A stretch of DNA of 64,000 nucleotides, taken from Lachnospiraceae bacterium. GTDB lineage: Bacteria > Bacillota > Clostridia > Lachnospirales > Lachnospiraceae. This document shows, in pieces, positions 9,128-16,029 of the stretch. The translations under genes and the position numbers were made by a program. Below the pieces are notes generated by a model that searched no databases, was not told the origin of the DNA, and saw only the letters and a list, made by a program, of their open reading frames with translations. Location: the NCBI GenBank assembly GCA_900767585.1, contig CAAFZP010000063.1, positions 12,318-76,317 of the forward strand, in the 5' to 3' direction. The stretch's first letter is position 1; each line of letters opens with the position of its first letter.

Positions 9128-10375
9128 ATGAAAATTAAGGATATGGGACGTGTAGTAACAGGAAAAACTCCATTGACTGGTGTGAATGAATATTATGGAG
9201 GAAATATAATGTTTATTTCGCCTTCTGATTTACACGGTGATTACCTGATAGAAAAGTCTGAAAAAACTATAACTGAGGAGGGATTGAAATCAATAGAATC
9301 AAATTCCATTGATGGAATAAGTGTGCTTACAGGATGTATAGGATGGGATATGGGAAATGTTGCTATGTGTAATAGTAGGTGTGCGACAAACCAACAGATT
9401 AATGCAATAATAGATTTTAATGATAAATTGGTTGATCCAAGATATGTTTATTATTGGTTAAAAGGGAAAAAAGATTATTTATTTTCAATTGCATCTGTTA
9501 CCAGAACACCAATACTTAGTAAGAGTGTTTTTGAGAATATAGATATTCCTCTTCCAAGTTTGAAAATACAAGAAAGAGTTACCAAGTTACTCTCACTTAT
9601 TGATGAGAAAATCAGAAAAAATCACCAGATAAATGATTATTTAGAAGAGATGGCAAAGACCATCTACGACTATTGGTTTGTGCAGTTTGATTTTCCTGAT
9701 AATTGTGGTATGCCTTATAAGTCATCAGGGGGGATTATGGTTGTAACTGACGGACATAAAACTATTCCTAAAGACTGGGAATCCCTATCTATTGGTAATA
9801 TCTGTACTTTAAAAAATGGCATAAACTATGAAAAAGATATAGAAGGTGATAAAGTCTATACCATAGTCAATGTACGTGATATAACTGCTTCTAGTTTGTT
9901 TATTAACAACAGTTCCTGTGATAGAATATCACTTCCTTCTTCCTTAGCAAATAAGTACTTGATTTCGAATGATTCAATTCTTATTGCAAGAAGTGGTACT
10001 CCAGGAGCTGTTAGATTAGTTGAGGGTAATGATGATAATAACATCGTCTATTGTGGATTTATTATTGTTGCAACTCCATTGGATTCTTGCTATAAGAATT
10101 ACCTTGCGTTTACTTTAAAAAAACATGAAGGAAGTAATGCAACTCAAACTGGTGGATCAATACTGAAGAATGTAAGCCAAGATACTTTAAATGCTTTAAC
10201 AATTTCATATCCTCCTAGTGATGTTATTGAAAAATTCAATTCAGCAATAAAACCAATACTACATCAAATAGTAACAAATTCTGATGAGATTAATATACTA
10301 ATTCAACTTCGCAATTGGCTTCTTCCAATGCTCATGAATGGTCAGGCTACCATCGAGGATGGATACGCTAAATAA
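9128..10375 (+). CDS. hsdS: Type I restriction-modification specificity subunit S, complete
   Basis: HsdS selects the bipartite DNA target for HsdM and HsdR. The 415-residue protein has target-recognition domain 1 (about 1-150), conserved helix 1 with INDYLEEMAKTIYDYW at 168-182, domain 2 (about 200-370), and a closing conserved helix ending RNWLLPMLMNGQATIEDGYAK. ATG at 9128 is chosen over upstream in-frame codons lying inside the recombinase gene, because AGGAGA sits nine bases before it. Recombination site 3 covers I168-L172 and site 4 contains the stop codon (TAA 10373-10375). Domain 1 differs from the half gene at 6793, and domain 2 differs from the inverted cassette. It sits 13 bases after the recombinase and is probably expressed with it. 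Confidence 0.93.
   Translation: MKIKDMGRVVTGKTPLTGVNEYYGGNIMFISPSDLHGDYLIEKSEKTITEEGLKSIESNSIDGISVLTGCIGWDMGNVAMCNSRCATNQQINAIIDFNDKLVDPRYVYYWLKGKKDYLFSIASVTRTPILSKSVFENIDIPLPSLKIQERVTKLLSLIDEKIRKNHQINDYLEEMAKTIYDYWFVQFDFPDNCGMPYKSSGGIMVVTDGHKTIPKDWESLSIGNICTLKNGINYEKDIEGDKVYTIVNVRDITASSLFINNSSCDRISLPSSLANKYLISNDSILIARSGTPGAVRLVEGNDDNNIVYCGFIIVATPLDSCYKNYLAFTLKKHEGSNATQTGGSILKNVSQDTLNALTISYPPSDVIEKFNSAIKPILHQIVTNSDEINILIQLRNWLLPMLMNGQATIEDGYAK
9630..9676 (+). repeat. 47-bp inverted repeat, right copy (contains recombination site 3)
   Basis: Identical to the reverse complement of 7995-8041. The core is at 9630-9644. Extended to the left, ccagataaatgattatttag (9625-9644) is a 20-base match to the reverse complement of site 4. 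Confidence 0.85.
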
Positions 10376-10387
10376 TCATTTATCTGG
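10368..10387 (-). repeat. hsdS recombination site 4
   Basis: ctaaataatcatttatctgg is the reverse complement of 9625-9644. It overlaps the hsdS stop codon, so exchange at this site leaves the C-terminal half complete. With site 3 it brackets the active C-terminal cassette. Confidence 0.8.
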
Positions 10388-10403
10388 GGAATAATTATGA
10401 GAT

Positions 10404-10481
10404 ATGAGTAAGCTAAATAAAACAGAAAAATCTATTCGCGAGGAAGGAACTATATCTGCGGACGATTTTGAAAAAGAATAA
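10404..10481 (+). CDS. Short ORF, possible 5' part of the next gene (frame offset)
   Basis: It encodes 25 residues ending GTISADDFEKE and overlaps the next ORF by 14 bases in another frame. The overlap is at cgattttgaaaaagaa. One extra T in the TTTT run would read DDFLKKNKR and continue directly into the following protein. It may thus be the true N-terminus of that gene with a one-base deletion, or a separate coupled leader peptide. Neither start has a close Shine-Dalgarno sequence; GAGGAAGGA lies about 19 bases before the TTG at 10468. Confidence 0.4.
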   Translation: MSKLNKTEKSIREEGTISADDFEKE

Positions 10482-10947
10482 ACGAAATGTTTCTGTTATT
10501 CAGGATGTTGATGGAAATAATATTGTTGTGATTTATGATATTAGATTTAAGGGTAAACGTTCCGTCAATTGGAAAGAAGTAAGGGAGTATCTTAAGGAGT
10601 ATGTAGGAGACTTTTATACGATTGCTGCAACAGGGGATGTAATTTATATTGGATCAGATTTACCGAAAGAGTATACTGGGTCAAAGTATACAAATAGTAT
10701 GCGGGGAACGAATGCAAAGGCGAAAGCAAATGCCACAACTGGAATTCCGGAGCTTATTGAAATTGCGGTAGGAAAGCATTTTAGGACGAATAAAGAAGAC
10801 AAACATAAGCGAGATGGCAAAAATGGATGGTACAGATATGATTCAAGATTTGCTTTGCCGGTATATGGTGATGATGGAGAAGTAGAAAGGTATAATGTGT
10901 TTCATGCATCCATGTTAATAAGACATTCTAATTTAAAAAATATATAG
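10468..10947 (+). CDS. Conserved hypothetical protein of the defence island
   Basis: A 159-residue soluble protein starting at TTG, rich in short strands (VSVIQDVDGNNIVVIYDIRFKG, FYTIAATGDVIYIGSDLP), with a lysine-rich centre and the closing segment WYRYDSRFALPVYGDDGEVERYNVFHASMLIRH. No transmembrane segment or known catalytic motif is visible. I do not recognise a function. It lies directly behind the hsdS locus and 13 bases before the RhuM gene, so it may share their transcript. The lack of a ribosome site and the overlapping ORF at 10404 suggest the annotated start may be wrong or the gene may be frameshifted. Confidence 0.6.
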   Translation: MKKNKRNVSVIQDVDGNNIVVIYDIRFKGKRSVNWKEVREYLKEYVGDFYTIAATGDVIYIGSDLPKEYTGSKYTNSMRGTNAKAKANATTGIPELIEIAVGKHFRTNKEDKHKRDGKNGWYRYDSRFALPVYGDDGEVERYNVFHASMLIRHSNLKNI

Positions 10948-10960
10948 AGGAGAATCCTAT

Positions 10961-11917
10961 TTGAAAAAGAACCAAATAACCATTCGTTCCAGTGTAGCGG
11001 AATACTTAACAGATGTTGTCTTTGGAGGCGACCAACAGGATAGTATTGAGATGCACTATGAGGATGATAATATATGGCTGACGCAGAAGATGATGGCGAC
11101 ACTATATGATGTAGATGTTCGTACAATCAATGAGTATATCAAGAAGATTTATTCCGACTTAGAGCTTGAGGAAGATGCAACTATCCGGTATTTCCGGGTA
11201 ATTCAAACCGAAGGTTCCCGTCAGGTTACACGCGATACCAAGCATTATAATCTTCAGATGATTATTGCTGTCGGTTTTAAAGTGAATAATGAGCGAGCCG
11301 TGCAGTTTCGGAAATGGGCTAACAGTATCGTTAAGGACTATACTATCAAAGGTTGGGCCATGGATGATGAGCGCTTAAAAAATGGTGGCTCCGTGCTTAC
11401 AGTAGAGTATTTCGATCATTTACTTGAGCAGATTCGTGAAATCCGTCTCTCTGAGCGTAGATTTTATCAGAAGATAACAGACATCTATGCTACAGCTCTT
11501 GATTATGACCGTACGGCAAAAACAACAAAGCAGTTCTTTGCAAAAGTACAAAATAAAATCAAAAAAAGTGATGTGAGTGTTGCTGAAAATTATCTGAGTG
11601 AGCAGGAAATACGTTCATTAGAGCGTATCTTATCTGCTTATCTGGATTTGGCAGAAGACCGTGCAGAACGTCACATTCCAATGACTATGGAAGATTGGGC
11701 GAAACGACTAGATTTATTTCTGATGGCAGATGATAGAGAGGTGCTTCAGGATGCAGGCAAGATCACAGCAGAGATTGCCAAGGCAAAAGCTGAAACTGAA
11801 TTTGAAAAATATCGGGTTGTTCAAGACCGGTTATTTATGTCTGACTTCGATAGATACATGCTGGAACTGGAAGAGAATACGAAGAAGTATAGGAAAGATG
11901 GTAGACAGTCAGAGTGA
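10961..11917 (+). CDS. RhuM family protein
   Basis: The 318-residue product shows the RhuM family signature: an N-terminal DNA-binding-like region (IWLTQKMMATLYDVDVRTINEYIKKIYSDLELEEDATIRYFRV), then KHYNLQMIIAVGFKVNNERAVQFRKWANSIVKDYTIKGWAMDDERLK, and a long helical C-terminus. RhuM was named from a Salmonella pathogenicity island gene. Its biochemical role is not established, and homologues are frequent in restriction and toxin-antitoxin neighbourhoods. The TTG start at 10961 is supported by GAGGAG about ten bases upstream. A terminator overlaps the stop codon, so this gene ends the hsd-associated unit. Confidence 0.88.
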   Translation: MKKNQITIRSSVAEYLTDVVFGGDQQDSIEMHYEDDNIWLTQKMMATLYDVDVRTINEYIKKIYSDLELEEDATIRYFRVIQTEGSRQVTRDTKHYNLQMIIAVGFKVNNERAVQFRKWANSIVKDYTIKGWAMDDERLKNGGSVLTVEYFDHLLEQIREIRLSERRFYQKITDIYATALDYDRTAKTTKQFFAKVQNKIKKSDVSVAENYLSEQEIRSLERILSAYLDLAEDRAERHIPMTMEDWAKRLDLFLMADDREVLQDAGKITAEIAKAKAETEFEKYRVVQDRLFMSDFDRYMLELEENTKKYRKDGRQSE

Positions 11918-11935
11918 TGGCTGTCTATTTTTATT
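11902..11935 (+). terminator. Rho-independent terminator after RhuM gene
   Basis: Nine-pair stem TAGACAGTC/GGCTGTCTA (one G-U) with an eight-base loop, followed by TTTTTATT. The stem includes the RhuM stop codon. Confidence 0.75.
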
Positions 11936-11959
11936 GTAAAAAAACATGACATAATCGGA

Positions 11960-11988
11960 TTGACTAAAAAGGAACAAAGATATATAAT
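11960..11988 (+). promoter_or_regulatory. Sigma-A promoter for the small HTH gene
   Basis: TTGACT (11960-11965), 17 bases, TATAAT (11983-11988). It lies 40 bases before the ATG at 12028 and directly after a terminator, so the HTH gene starts its own unit. Confidence 0.8.
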
Positions 11989-12027
11989 ACAGACAAAACG
12001 AGATTGACATGGATGGAGGACATGGTA

Positions 12028-12306
12028 ATGGAGAAACCTGTAACACTTGAAGCGGCATTAAAAAGAATTGAGAAGTTGGAAAAAGAGAATGCAGATCTTC
12101 GGGAGGAATTGGAGTATTACAGAAACAGAAAATTAAGCGGACGGCAAAAACATAACGCTAAGTGGATGGCAATTTATAATGATTTTGTTGCTGGGTATGA
12201 GGATGGCATGACAATGGTAGAAATTGCGAAGCGGAACAATGTCAGTGAGAGAACGATTTATAGGTATAAAGCGTATTATGACAATATGAAGAAAAATGAG
12301 AAATAG
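12028..12306 (+). CDS. Small coiled-coil/helix-turn-helix protein
   Basis: The 92-residue product begins with a leucine-zipper-like helix (LEAALKRIEKLEKENADLREELEYYRNRK, residues about 6-34). It ends with a resolvase-type helix-turn-helix (GMTMVEIAKRNNVSERTIYRYKAYYD, about 60-85). The architecture suggests a dimeric DNA-binding regulator. ATG at 12028 is preferred over TTG 12004 or ATG 12022 because GGATGGAGGA ends seven bases before it. It has its own consensus promoter. The target may be the palindromes downstream at 12401 or 12438, which is inference from proximity. Confidence 0.7.
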   Translation: MEKPVTLEAALKRIEKLEKENADLREELEYYRNRKLSGRQKHNAKWMAIYNDFVAGYEDGMTMVEIAKRNNVSERTIYRYKAYYDNMKKNEK

Positions 12307-12400
12307 CCCATTTTAATGATACTAGTAAAATGGTTCAATGTATGAGGAGAAAGTCTGATATGGAAAAGAAATGATTAACTGAAAATAGCACGATAATAAC

Positions 12401-12426
12401 ACATATTGTTGATGTCAACAATATGT
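12401..12426. promoter_or_regulatory. 26-bp perfect palindrome, operator candidate
   Basis: ACATATTGTTGA-TG-TCAACAATATGT: 12-bp arms around two bases, between the HTH gene and the ORF6N gene. No T-run follows, so it looks like a protein-binding site and not a terminator. Confidence 0.55.
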
Positions 12427-12437
12427 TTATATCAGAA

Positions 12438-12462
12438 TTGCGGACAATTTTTTTGACCGCAA
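12438..12462. promoter_or_regulatory. Imperfect palindrome related to the one inside the ORF6N gene
   Basis: TTGCGGACAA (12438-12447) and TTGACCGCAA (12453-12462) form a 10-bp inverted repeat with one mismatch, 18 bases before the ATG. The same TTGCGG...ACAA/TTG...CCGCAA arms recur as a perfect palindrome at 12702-12734. A repressor binding both would block transcription of this gene. Confidence 0.45.
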
Positions 12463-12480
12463 AATGGATGGAGGAGCTTT

Positions 12481-13527
12481 ATGGAAGAAGATAAAAAGAA
12501 AGATGAAATTGCAGTAATTGAGATTAATGAAGAATTTATGAAACAAAAATTGTATGAGTTTCGAGGATGCAAAGTTTTATTAGATGCAGATTTGGCTGAA
12601 GTATATGGATATGAACTTAAGGCGTTTAATCAGCAGGTAAAAAGAAATATAGAAAGATTTCAAAATGACATGATGTTTCAATTATCTGATGATGAAGTGG
12701 AATATTTGCGGTCACAATTTGTGACCGCAAATATAAGTAGCAAATCCCGCAGCAATCCTTATGTTTTTACGGAACAAGGTGTATACATGTTAATGACTGT
12801 ACTAAAAGGAGAACTTGCGGTAAGACAAAGTATTGCATTGGTAAGAACCTTCAAGAAAATGAAAGATTACATATTAGAAAATCGAGATCTTATTGGTCAG
12901 CGGGAAATGCTCCAGTTAAGCATGGAAACTGCAAACAACCGAATAGAAATCAACAAAATCAACTCAGATATGATATCTCTGGAAAAGCAGATTTCAGATG
13001 TTGCAGAAGGATTGAAAGATGTGATAACAAAATCTGAGTTGGCTGATATGATGAACAGCTTTGTTTCAGGTGACGATGATAAGTGGCTCATGTTTAATGC
13101 AAAATTCAGTAGTGCAGATGAAGTATATGAATCTATTTATAAGCAGGCAAAGTCGTCAATATATGTCGTTGATAATTATATTGGATTAAGAACACTGGTA
13201 CATCTAAAAAATTCTCCTATAGGAGTAAATATTACTTTGTTCAGCGATAATGTTGGAAATAATAAACTTCATAATATAGAATTTACGGATTTTTGCAAGG
13301 AGTATCCATCCATAAAAATATCATTGAAAAAGACTGGCGGTATATTCCATGATCGTTTTATAGTGTTGGATTATGGAACTGCTGATGAAAGGGTTTTCTT
13401 ATGTGGTGCTTCATCAAAGGATGCTGGAGCGCGAATAACCAGTATTGTTGAAGATTATGGAATATTTAAATATGCCCCGGTTATTGCCACGTTGTTGAAA
13501 AATCCGACTTTGATTTTACCACAATAG
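12481..13527 (+). CDS. ORF6N domain protein with C-terminal PLD-like domain
   Basis: Residues about 12-125 are an ORF6N domain (YEFRGCKVLLDADLAEVYG, FMFQLS-like NDMMFQLSDDEVEYLRSQFVT, PYVFTEQGVYMLMTVL), a DNA-binding module of phage antirepressor-type proteins. A coiled-coil linker (about 135-190) leads to a C-terminal domain with HDRFIVLD (H290, D297) and CGASSKDAG, matching the single-motif phospholipase D-like fold in which the usual lysine is arginine. Such proteins are common in mobile and defence islands; whether this one cuts DNA or regulates is unknown. The ATG at 12481 follows GGATGGAGGAG. It carries a striking internal palindrome over codons for YLRSQFVTANI. Confidence 0.85.
   Translation: MEEDKKKDEIAVIEINEEFMKQKLYEFRGCKVLLDADLAEVYGYELKAFNQQVKRNIERFQNDMMFQLSDDEVEYLRSQFVTANISSKSRSNPYVFTEQGVYMLMTVLKGELAVRQSIALVRTFKKMKDYILENRDLIGQREMLQLSMETANNRIEINKINSDMISLEKQISDVAEGLKDVITKSELADMMNSFVSGDDDKWLMFNAKFSSADEVYESIYKQAKSSIYVVDNYIGLRTLVHLKNSPIGVNITLFSDNVGNNKLHNIEFTDFCKEYPSIKISLKKTGGIFHDRFIVLDYGTADERVFLCGASSKDAGARITSIVEDYGIFKYAPVIATLLKNPTLILPQ
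12702..12734. repeat. 33-bp perfect palindrome inside the ORF6N coding region
   Basis: 16-bp arms (12702-12717 ATATTTGCGGTCACAA and 12719-12734) around one base. Its arms match the imperfect palindrome upstream of the same gene. Confidence 0.8.
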
Positions 13528-13672
13528 AGTGAAAGATAATGTAAATTTGTAGTATTATCTGCATCATTTTAGTATAATACACCTTAAGAAAGCGAAGTCT
13601 TACTACGTCTGGTATGAATGCATATATGATATTGGTTATCATGATATAGTGTTATTAGGGGCAAAATGAATC
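13528..13672 (+). other. Intergenic junction at the island boundary
   Basis: 145 bases with a TATAAT at 13573-13578 but no good -35 at 16-18 bases (TTGTAG at 13548 is 19 away). A small inverted repeat ATGATA...TATCAT lies about 30 bases before the next start. Base composition changes here from AT-rich to about balanced codon use, so this is the likely right edge of the accessory island. No tRNA or att repeat is seen. Confidence 0.35.
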
Positions 13673-16018
13673 ATGAACTACGAAAACATTTTACAATTTA
13701 AAGGAACATGGCGTGTGTATCAGGCACGGGTGCTGGATCGGGCAGAGAATTATGCGCGGGATGGCAAGATTCATATTGTGGCGGCTCCGGGTTCAGGAAA
13801 GACCACGCTTGGCATTGAGCTGATACGCAGGCTGCAGGGAACGGCACTGGTGCTTGTGCCGACGATTACGATCCGGGAGCAGTGGATTGCGCGGATCAAA
13901 GAAGCATTTTTGTGCGAAGGCGTGGACGCGGAAACATATTTGTCACAGAGTCTGAAAAATCCACGGTCGATTACAGTGACTACATATCAGGCTTTACACA
14001 GTGCCATGACACAGATACAGGATGGAGAGGAAGATTATAAGGGATTTTCCCTGCTTCAGGTCTTGCAGGATGCAAAGGTAGATACGCTTTGTCTTGATGA
14101 ATGCCATCATCTGCGAAGCGAGTGGTGGAAATCGCTGGAAAGCTTGAAGGAGAAGCTAATCGATGTGACAACAATCGCACTTACAGCGACACCGCCATAT
14201 GATTCGACACCTGCCATGTGGAATCGTTATATTGAGATGTGCGGAGAGATTGATGAGGAGATCACGACACCGGAGCTGGTGAAGGAGGGAAGTCTCTGCC
14301 CGCATCAGGATTATGTGTATTTCAATTATCCGACAAAACAGGAAGAAGCGGAAGTGATGCGGTATATGCAGGTACATCCGGACTGTGAGGAGTTAGATCC
14401 GGAGATAGAGAAGCATCTGACGAATTCCCTTGGGAAGATCGAAAGCATCCGCCAGATTACACAGCACGAATATGCATCACTTCATGGAAGGCTGCATATG
14501 CTGATCCTTACAGATTATATACGGAAGGAACATGAAAAATCAATCGGAAACCGGGAAGCAGATGTGAATCTGCTCGGGGTGCTGCCGCTCTTTGAGAATC
14601 TCCGACGGGATGCACAGGATATGTGGTCGGACATGCGGCTTGGCGTGTTATGTGGAAGCATCATTGTGATACCAGCCGGGGCGAAGGATGCACTATTAAA
14701 AACTGTGGGTGATGCAGGCAAGGTGACATTCTCAAAGCTTGGAAGTCTGCCGGAGACTGAGTATGTGAAGGTATCTGCGGTTGGTGATTCACATTTCCTG
14801 ATACCGGCGGTGACACAGTTGTTTGCAGATGGATATATACAGGTGTTGATCGGTACGAAATCGCTGCTTGGCGAAGGCTGGGATTCGCCATGCATCAATT
14901 CCCTAATCCTTGCAAGTACGGTTGGCTCGTTTATGCTCAGTAACCAGATGCGTGGCAGAGCCATCCGCACATGGAACAGGGAACCGGATAAGACAAGCAA
15001 TATCTGGCATCTGGTTTGCTTAAAACCGTGGTATGAGAGTTCGTTCGGAACCAAACCGGAGACGAGCGAGGATTATCGGATGCTTACCAGACGAATGGAA
15101 CATTTCCTAGGTCTGCACTACACGGAGGATGTGATTGAAAATGGGCTGGCACGATTGTCGGTTATACAGAAACCATTTACAAAGGCGAATGTAGCGAATA
15201 TGAATGCGACGATGCTCGCCTTATCTAAGGAGCGGAGCCGCTTGCGGGAGCGTTGGAACCGTTCGCTCACAATCTATCCGAAGATGGAGGTTGTAACAGA
15301 GGTGAAGGTGCGGGATAAAGCGGTGCCAAGGGCAGCGTTTCATGATGCGGTAGCAAAGATGATATTCTCGATATTCCTGTTGTGTGCTGCGTGGTTTATG
15401 GCGGCGCAGACAGGTGCGAAAACCGGGAGTGCGTGGCTTGGAACGCTAGCCGGAATATTTACGCTGGCGGGATTGGGGATGCTTTCATACTGCTTCCCGA
15501 AGATGTTTATGCTTGGAAGTCCGTACGAACGGTTGAAGACATTTGGCAGGGGAATCCGGAAAGCGCTGGAGAAGCAGAAGCTTTTGGATATGCCGGACAG
15601 TAAGGTTGTGACGGAGACGCCGGAGGCGTATAAACATGTCGTATATCTGCAGGGTGGAAGCGGGAGAGATGGCGCGCTTTTTTCCCGGTGTGTGAATGAG
15701 TTTTTTGCACCGGTTGTGAATCAGAAATATATCTTAGTCAAGCATGGAAGACAAAGAGAAAATGACCGTTTCTTTGCAGTGCCGGATTGCTTTTCGGCAA
15801 AGAAGGAACAGGCGGAGCAGTTTACAGAGTGCATGCGTCCATATATCGGTGCATACGATTGTGTTTATACGCGGGCAGGACAGGGGAATGTCTTGCTGCA
15901 GGAGGCACAGAAGGCTGCCTATGCGAATCAGGAAGCACGCTGCAGCATGCGGCGGAAGGTAACAGGAAATAAGATGCATTTCTTCGATTGCGAGACAGAA
16001 GACTTGGTTGAATTATAG
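13673..16018 (+). CDS. DECH-box SF2 helicase with two C-terminal membrane segments
   Basis: The 781-residue protein opens with a superfamily 2 motor: Walker A APGSGKTT with K43, the DECH box at 142-145, LTATPP, and later LLGEGWDSP and NQMRGRAIRTW (motifs V and VI). Together they make an active ATPase/helicase core like that of restriction-type helicases. Unusually, two hydrophobic helices follow at about 563-580 and 586-612, then a roughly 165-residue soluble tail. A membrane-anchored DNA or RNA translocase is implied, but its substrate is unknown. It sits immediately upstream of scrB (12 bases) with no terminator between them. ATG 13673 follows TAGGGGC. I know of no assigned name for this architecture. 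Confidence 0.85.
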   Translation: MNYENILQFKGTWRVYQARVLDRAENYARDGKIHIVAAPGSGKTTLGIELIRRLQGTALVLVPTITIREQWIARIKEAFLCEGVDAETYLSQSLKNPRSITVTTYQALHSAMTQIQDGEEDYKGFSLLQVLQDAKVDTLCLDECHHLRSEWWKSLESLKEKLIDVTTIALTATPPYDSTPAMWNRYIEMCGEIDEEITTPELVKEGSLCPHQDYVYFNYPTKQEEAEVMRYMQVHPDCEELDPEIEKHLTNSLGKIESIRQITQHEYASLHGRLHMLILTDYIRKEHEKSIGNREADVNLLGVLPLFENLRRDAQDMWSDMRLGVLCGSIIVIPAGAKDALLKTVGDAGKVTFSKLGSLPETEYVKVSAVGDSHFLIPAVTQLFADGYIQVLIGTKSLLGEGWDSPCINSLILASTVGSFMLSNQMRGRAIRTWNREPDKTSNIWHLVCLKPWYESSFGTKPETSEDYRMLTRRMEHFLGLHYTEDVIENGLARLSVIQKPFTKANVANMNATMLALSKERSRLRERWNRSLTIYPKMEVVTEVKVRDKAVPRAAFHDAVAKMIFSIFLLCAAWFMAAQTGAKTGSAWLGTLAGIFTLAGLGMLSYCFPKMFMLGSPYERLKTFGRGIRKALEKQKLLDMPDSKVVTETPEAYKHVVYLQGGSGRDGALFSRCVNEFFAPVVNQKYILVKHGRQRENDRFFAVPDCFSAKKEQAEQFTECMRPYIGAYDCVYTRAGQGNVLLQEAQKAAYANQEARCSMRRKVTGNKMHFFDCETEDLVEL

Positions 16019-16029
16019 GAGAACTTTGA

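Larger units (their letters stand above)
7328..10387. mobile_element. Invertible hsdS locus (type I R-M shufflon)
   Basis: Four copies of taaatgattatttag lie at 7328-7342 (+), 8027-8041 (-), 9630-9644 (+) and 10368-10382 (-). They delimit a silent C-terminal half (sites 1-2), a recombinase plus the second N-terminal half (sites 2-3), and an active C-terminal half (sites 3-4). The three coding copies read I/V-N-D-Y-L with the same codon phase, so every exchange keeps the reading frame. Pairs in opposite orientation invert the DNA between them. Direct pairs (1 with 3, 2 with 4) would delete it. Two N-halves and two C-halves give four possible HsdS proteins. Site-specific inversion of hsdS is known in several phyla; that this recombinase uses these sites is inference. 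Confidence 0.85.

Noticed and set aside
12401..12426. Palindrome as a terminator of the HTH gene
   Set aside because: AT-rich arms with only two central bases and no T-run; a protein-binding site is more likely.
14515..15054. 179-codon minus-strand ORF within the helicase gene
   Set aside because: Low-complexity serine/proline-rich translation typical of an antisense shadow; the helicase motifs on the plus strand are continuous across it.
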